Positions 59,643-59,892 of a DNA stretch of 59,892 nucleotides are shown in pieces. How positions within the stretch are numbered: the first letter of the stretch is position 1; the number at the start of each line of letters is the position of its first letter. The notes under the pieces were generated by a model. The model was not told the DNA's origin and did not search any database. It saw only the letters and a list, made by a program, of their open reading frames with translations. Source of the DNA: JBHIKY01 sp042139015 (GTDB lineage: Bacteria > Bacillota > Bacilli > Bacillales > Marinococcaceae); NCBI RefSeq assembly GCF_042139015.1, contig NZ_JBHIKY010000024.1:1-59892 (forward strand). The letters are read 5' to 3'. Position numbers and translations under genes: made by a program.

Positions 59643-59892
59643 GTGTGCCCGGCATGCGCACACGCTATAGGGTTTAAGTCCCGAACGGTGAAGGTCGTTG
59701 TAGCCGTTAGCCAAAGGCAAGGGTGTCCATCGTGAGGTGGAATCTGAAGGAAGCTGGAGGCAAACCTCCGATCCGAGGAACACGAATCTCATACCAGGCT
59801 GTCCTTCTTGGATGAGACTGCTTAACAAGTCAAAGTCCGAACGACCAAAGGGACGGGCAGTAAATGAGGCGGGTACATGGAGAGGAAGTCTG
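59643..59892 (+). mobile_element. Group II intron, 5' part (IIC-like), runs off window
   Basis: The sequence opens GTGTGCCCGGCATG and continues with TATAGGG...AAGTCCCGAAC, GCAAGGGTGTCC, GGAATCTGAAGGAAGCTGG, GGCAAACCTCCGATC, GAGGAACACGAA, ACAAGTCAAAGTCCGA and GGCAGTAAATGAGGC, all landmarks of domain I of the Oceanobacillus-type group IIC intron. Insertion directly downstream of a terminator hairpin is the known target preference of IIC introns. The reverse transcriptase and catalytic domain V are beyond the window. Confidence 0.85.

Noticed and set aside
1..59892. CRISPR arrays, rRNA and tRNA genes
   Set aside because: No regularly spaced direct repeats, no rRNA blocks and no cloverleaf-like segments were found by eye.

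Overview
The window reads as chromosome of a Bacillaceae bacterium, most likely a salt- or alkali-adapted one. The reasons are a SinR regulator, TnrA/GlnR-type and CcpA-type sites, strong AGGAGG-like ribosome sites, an mtlARFD operon, acid-rich linkers in the exported lipoproteins, a galactarate dehydratase whose active-site numbering matches the Oceanobacillus iheyensis GalrD-II enzyme, and the start of a group IIC-like intron resembling the Oceanobacillus one. No rRNA, tRNA or CRISPR array was seen. All identifications are from reading the sequence and from memory of families; no database search was run.

Layout. 1-660: truncated IS3-type end and two small repeat elements. 0.68-8.2 kb: aldo/keto reductase, amine oxidase, then a LacI-regulated catabolic operon (broken aldehyde dehydrogenase, unknown protein, 37-residue membrane protein, sodium symporter, iron alcohol dehydrogenase). 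8.3-19.5 kb: divergent nitrogen block, urtABCDE (urea ABC importer, minus strand) and ureABCEFGD plus a His-rich metal-binding lipoprotein (plus strand), with TnrA/GlnR-like sites in the shared promoter region. 20-31 kb: aldarate block with two FadR-type regulators, glucarate dehydratase, type II galactarate dehydratase, two DapA-family enzymes, a ketoglutarate-semialdehyde dehydrogenase and a tripartite TctBAC importer. 31-33.6 kb: Ldh2-type dehydrogenase and an unrecognised membrane protein. 33.7-36 kb: small gene, sinR, wrbA and a second copy of the small repeat. 36-41.2 kb: mtlARFD. 41.5-42.8 kb: CNNM-type transporter. 43.2-49.2 kb: L-rhamnose operon (aldolase/dehydrogenase fusion, ASRT-family protein, isomerase, kinase, DeoR regulator).

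49.3-57.35 kb is a mobile, visibly A+T-rich block. A Tn552-like element (50496-54808: ATPase, DDE transposase, serine recombinase, NUDIX gene) has matching 26-bp terminal repeats. It is flanked by a further left-end copy (49358) and a further right-end copy (57352). Between the two right ends lies a c-di-AMP (ydaO-type) riboswitch controlling a KtrA/KtrB potassium uptake pair. 57.4-58.7 kb holds gene fragments. The window ends with a secreted protein gene, its terminator, and a group II intron beginning immediately after that terminator.

How the genes work together: urea is imported, hydrolysed and used under nitrogen control. Glucarate and galactarate appear to be handled by two separately regulated branches that should converge on ketoglutarate semialdehyde. 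Mannitol and rhamnose are fermented or oxidised. The mobile block adds potassium homeostasis.
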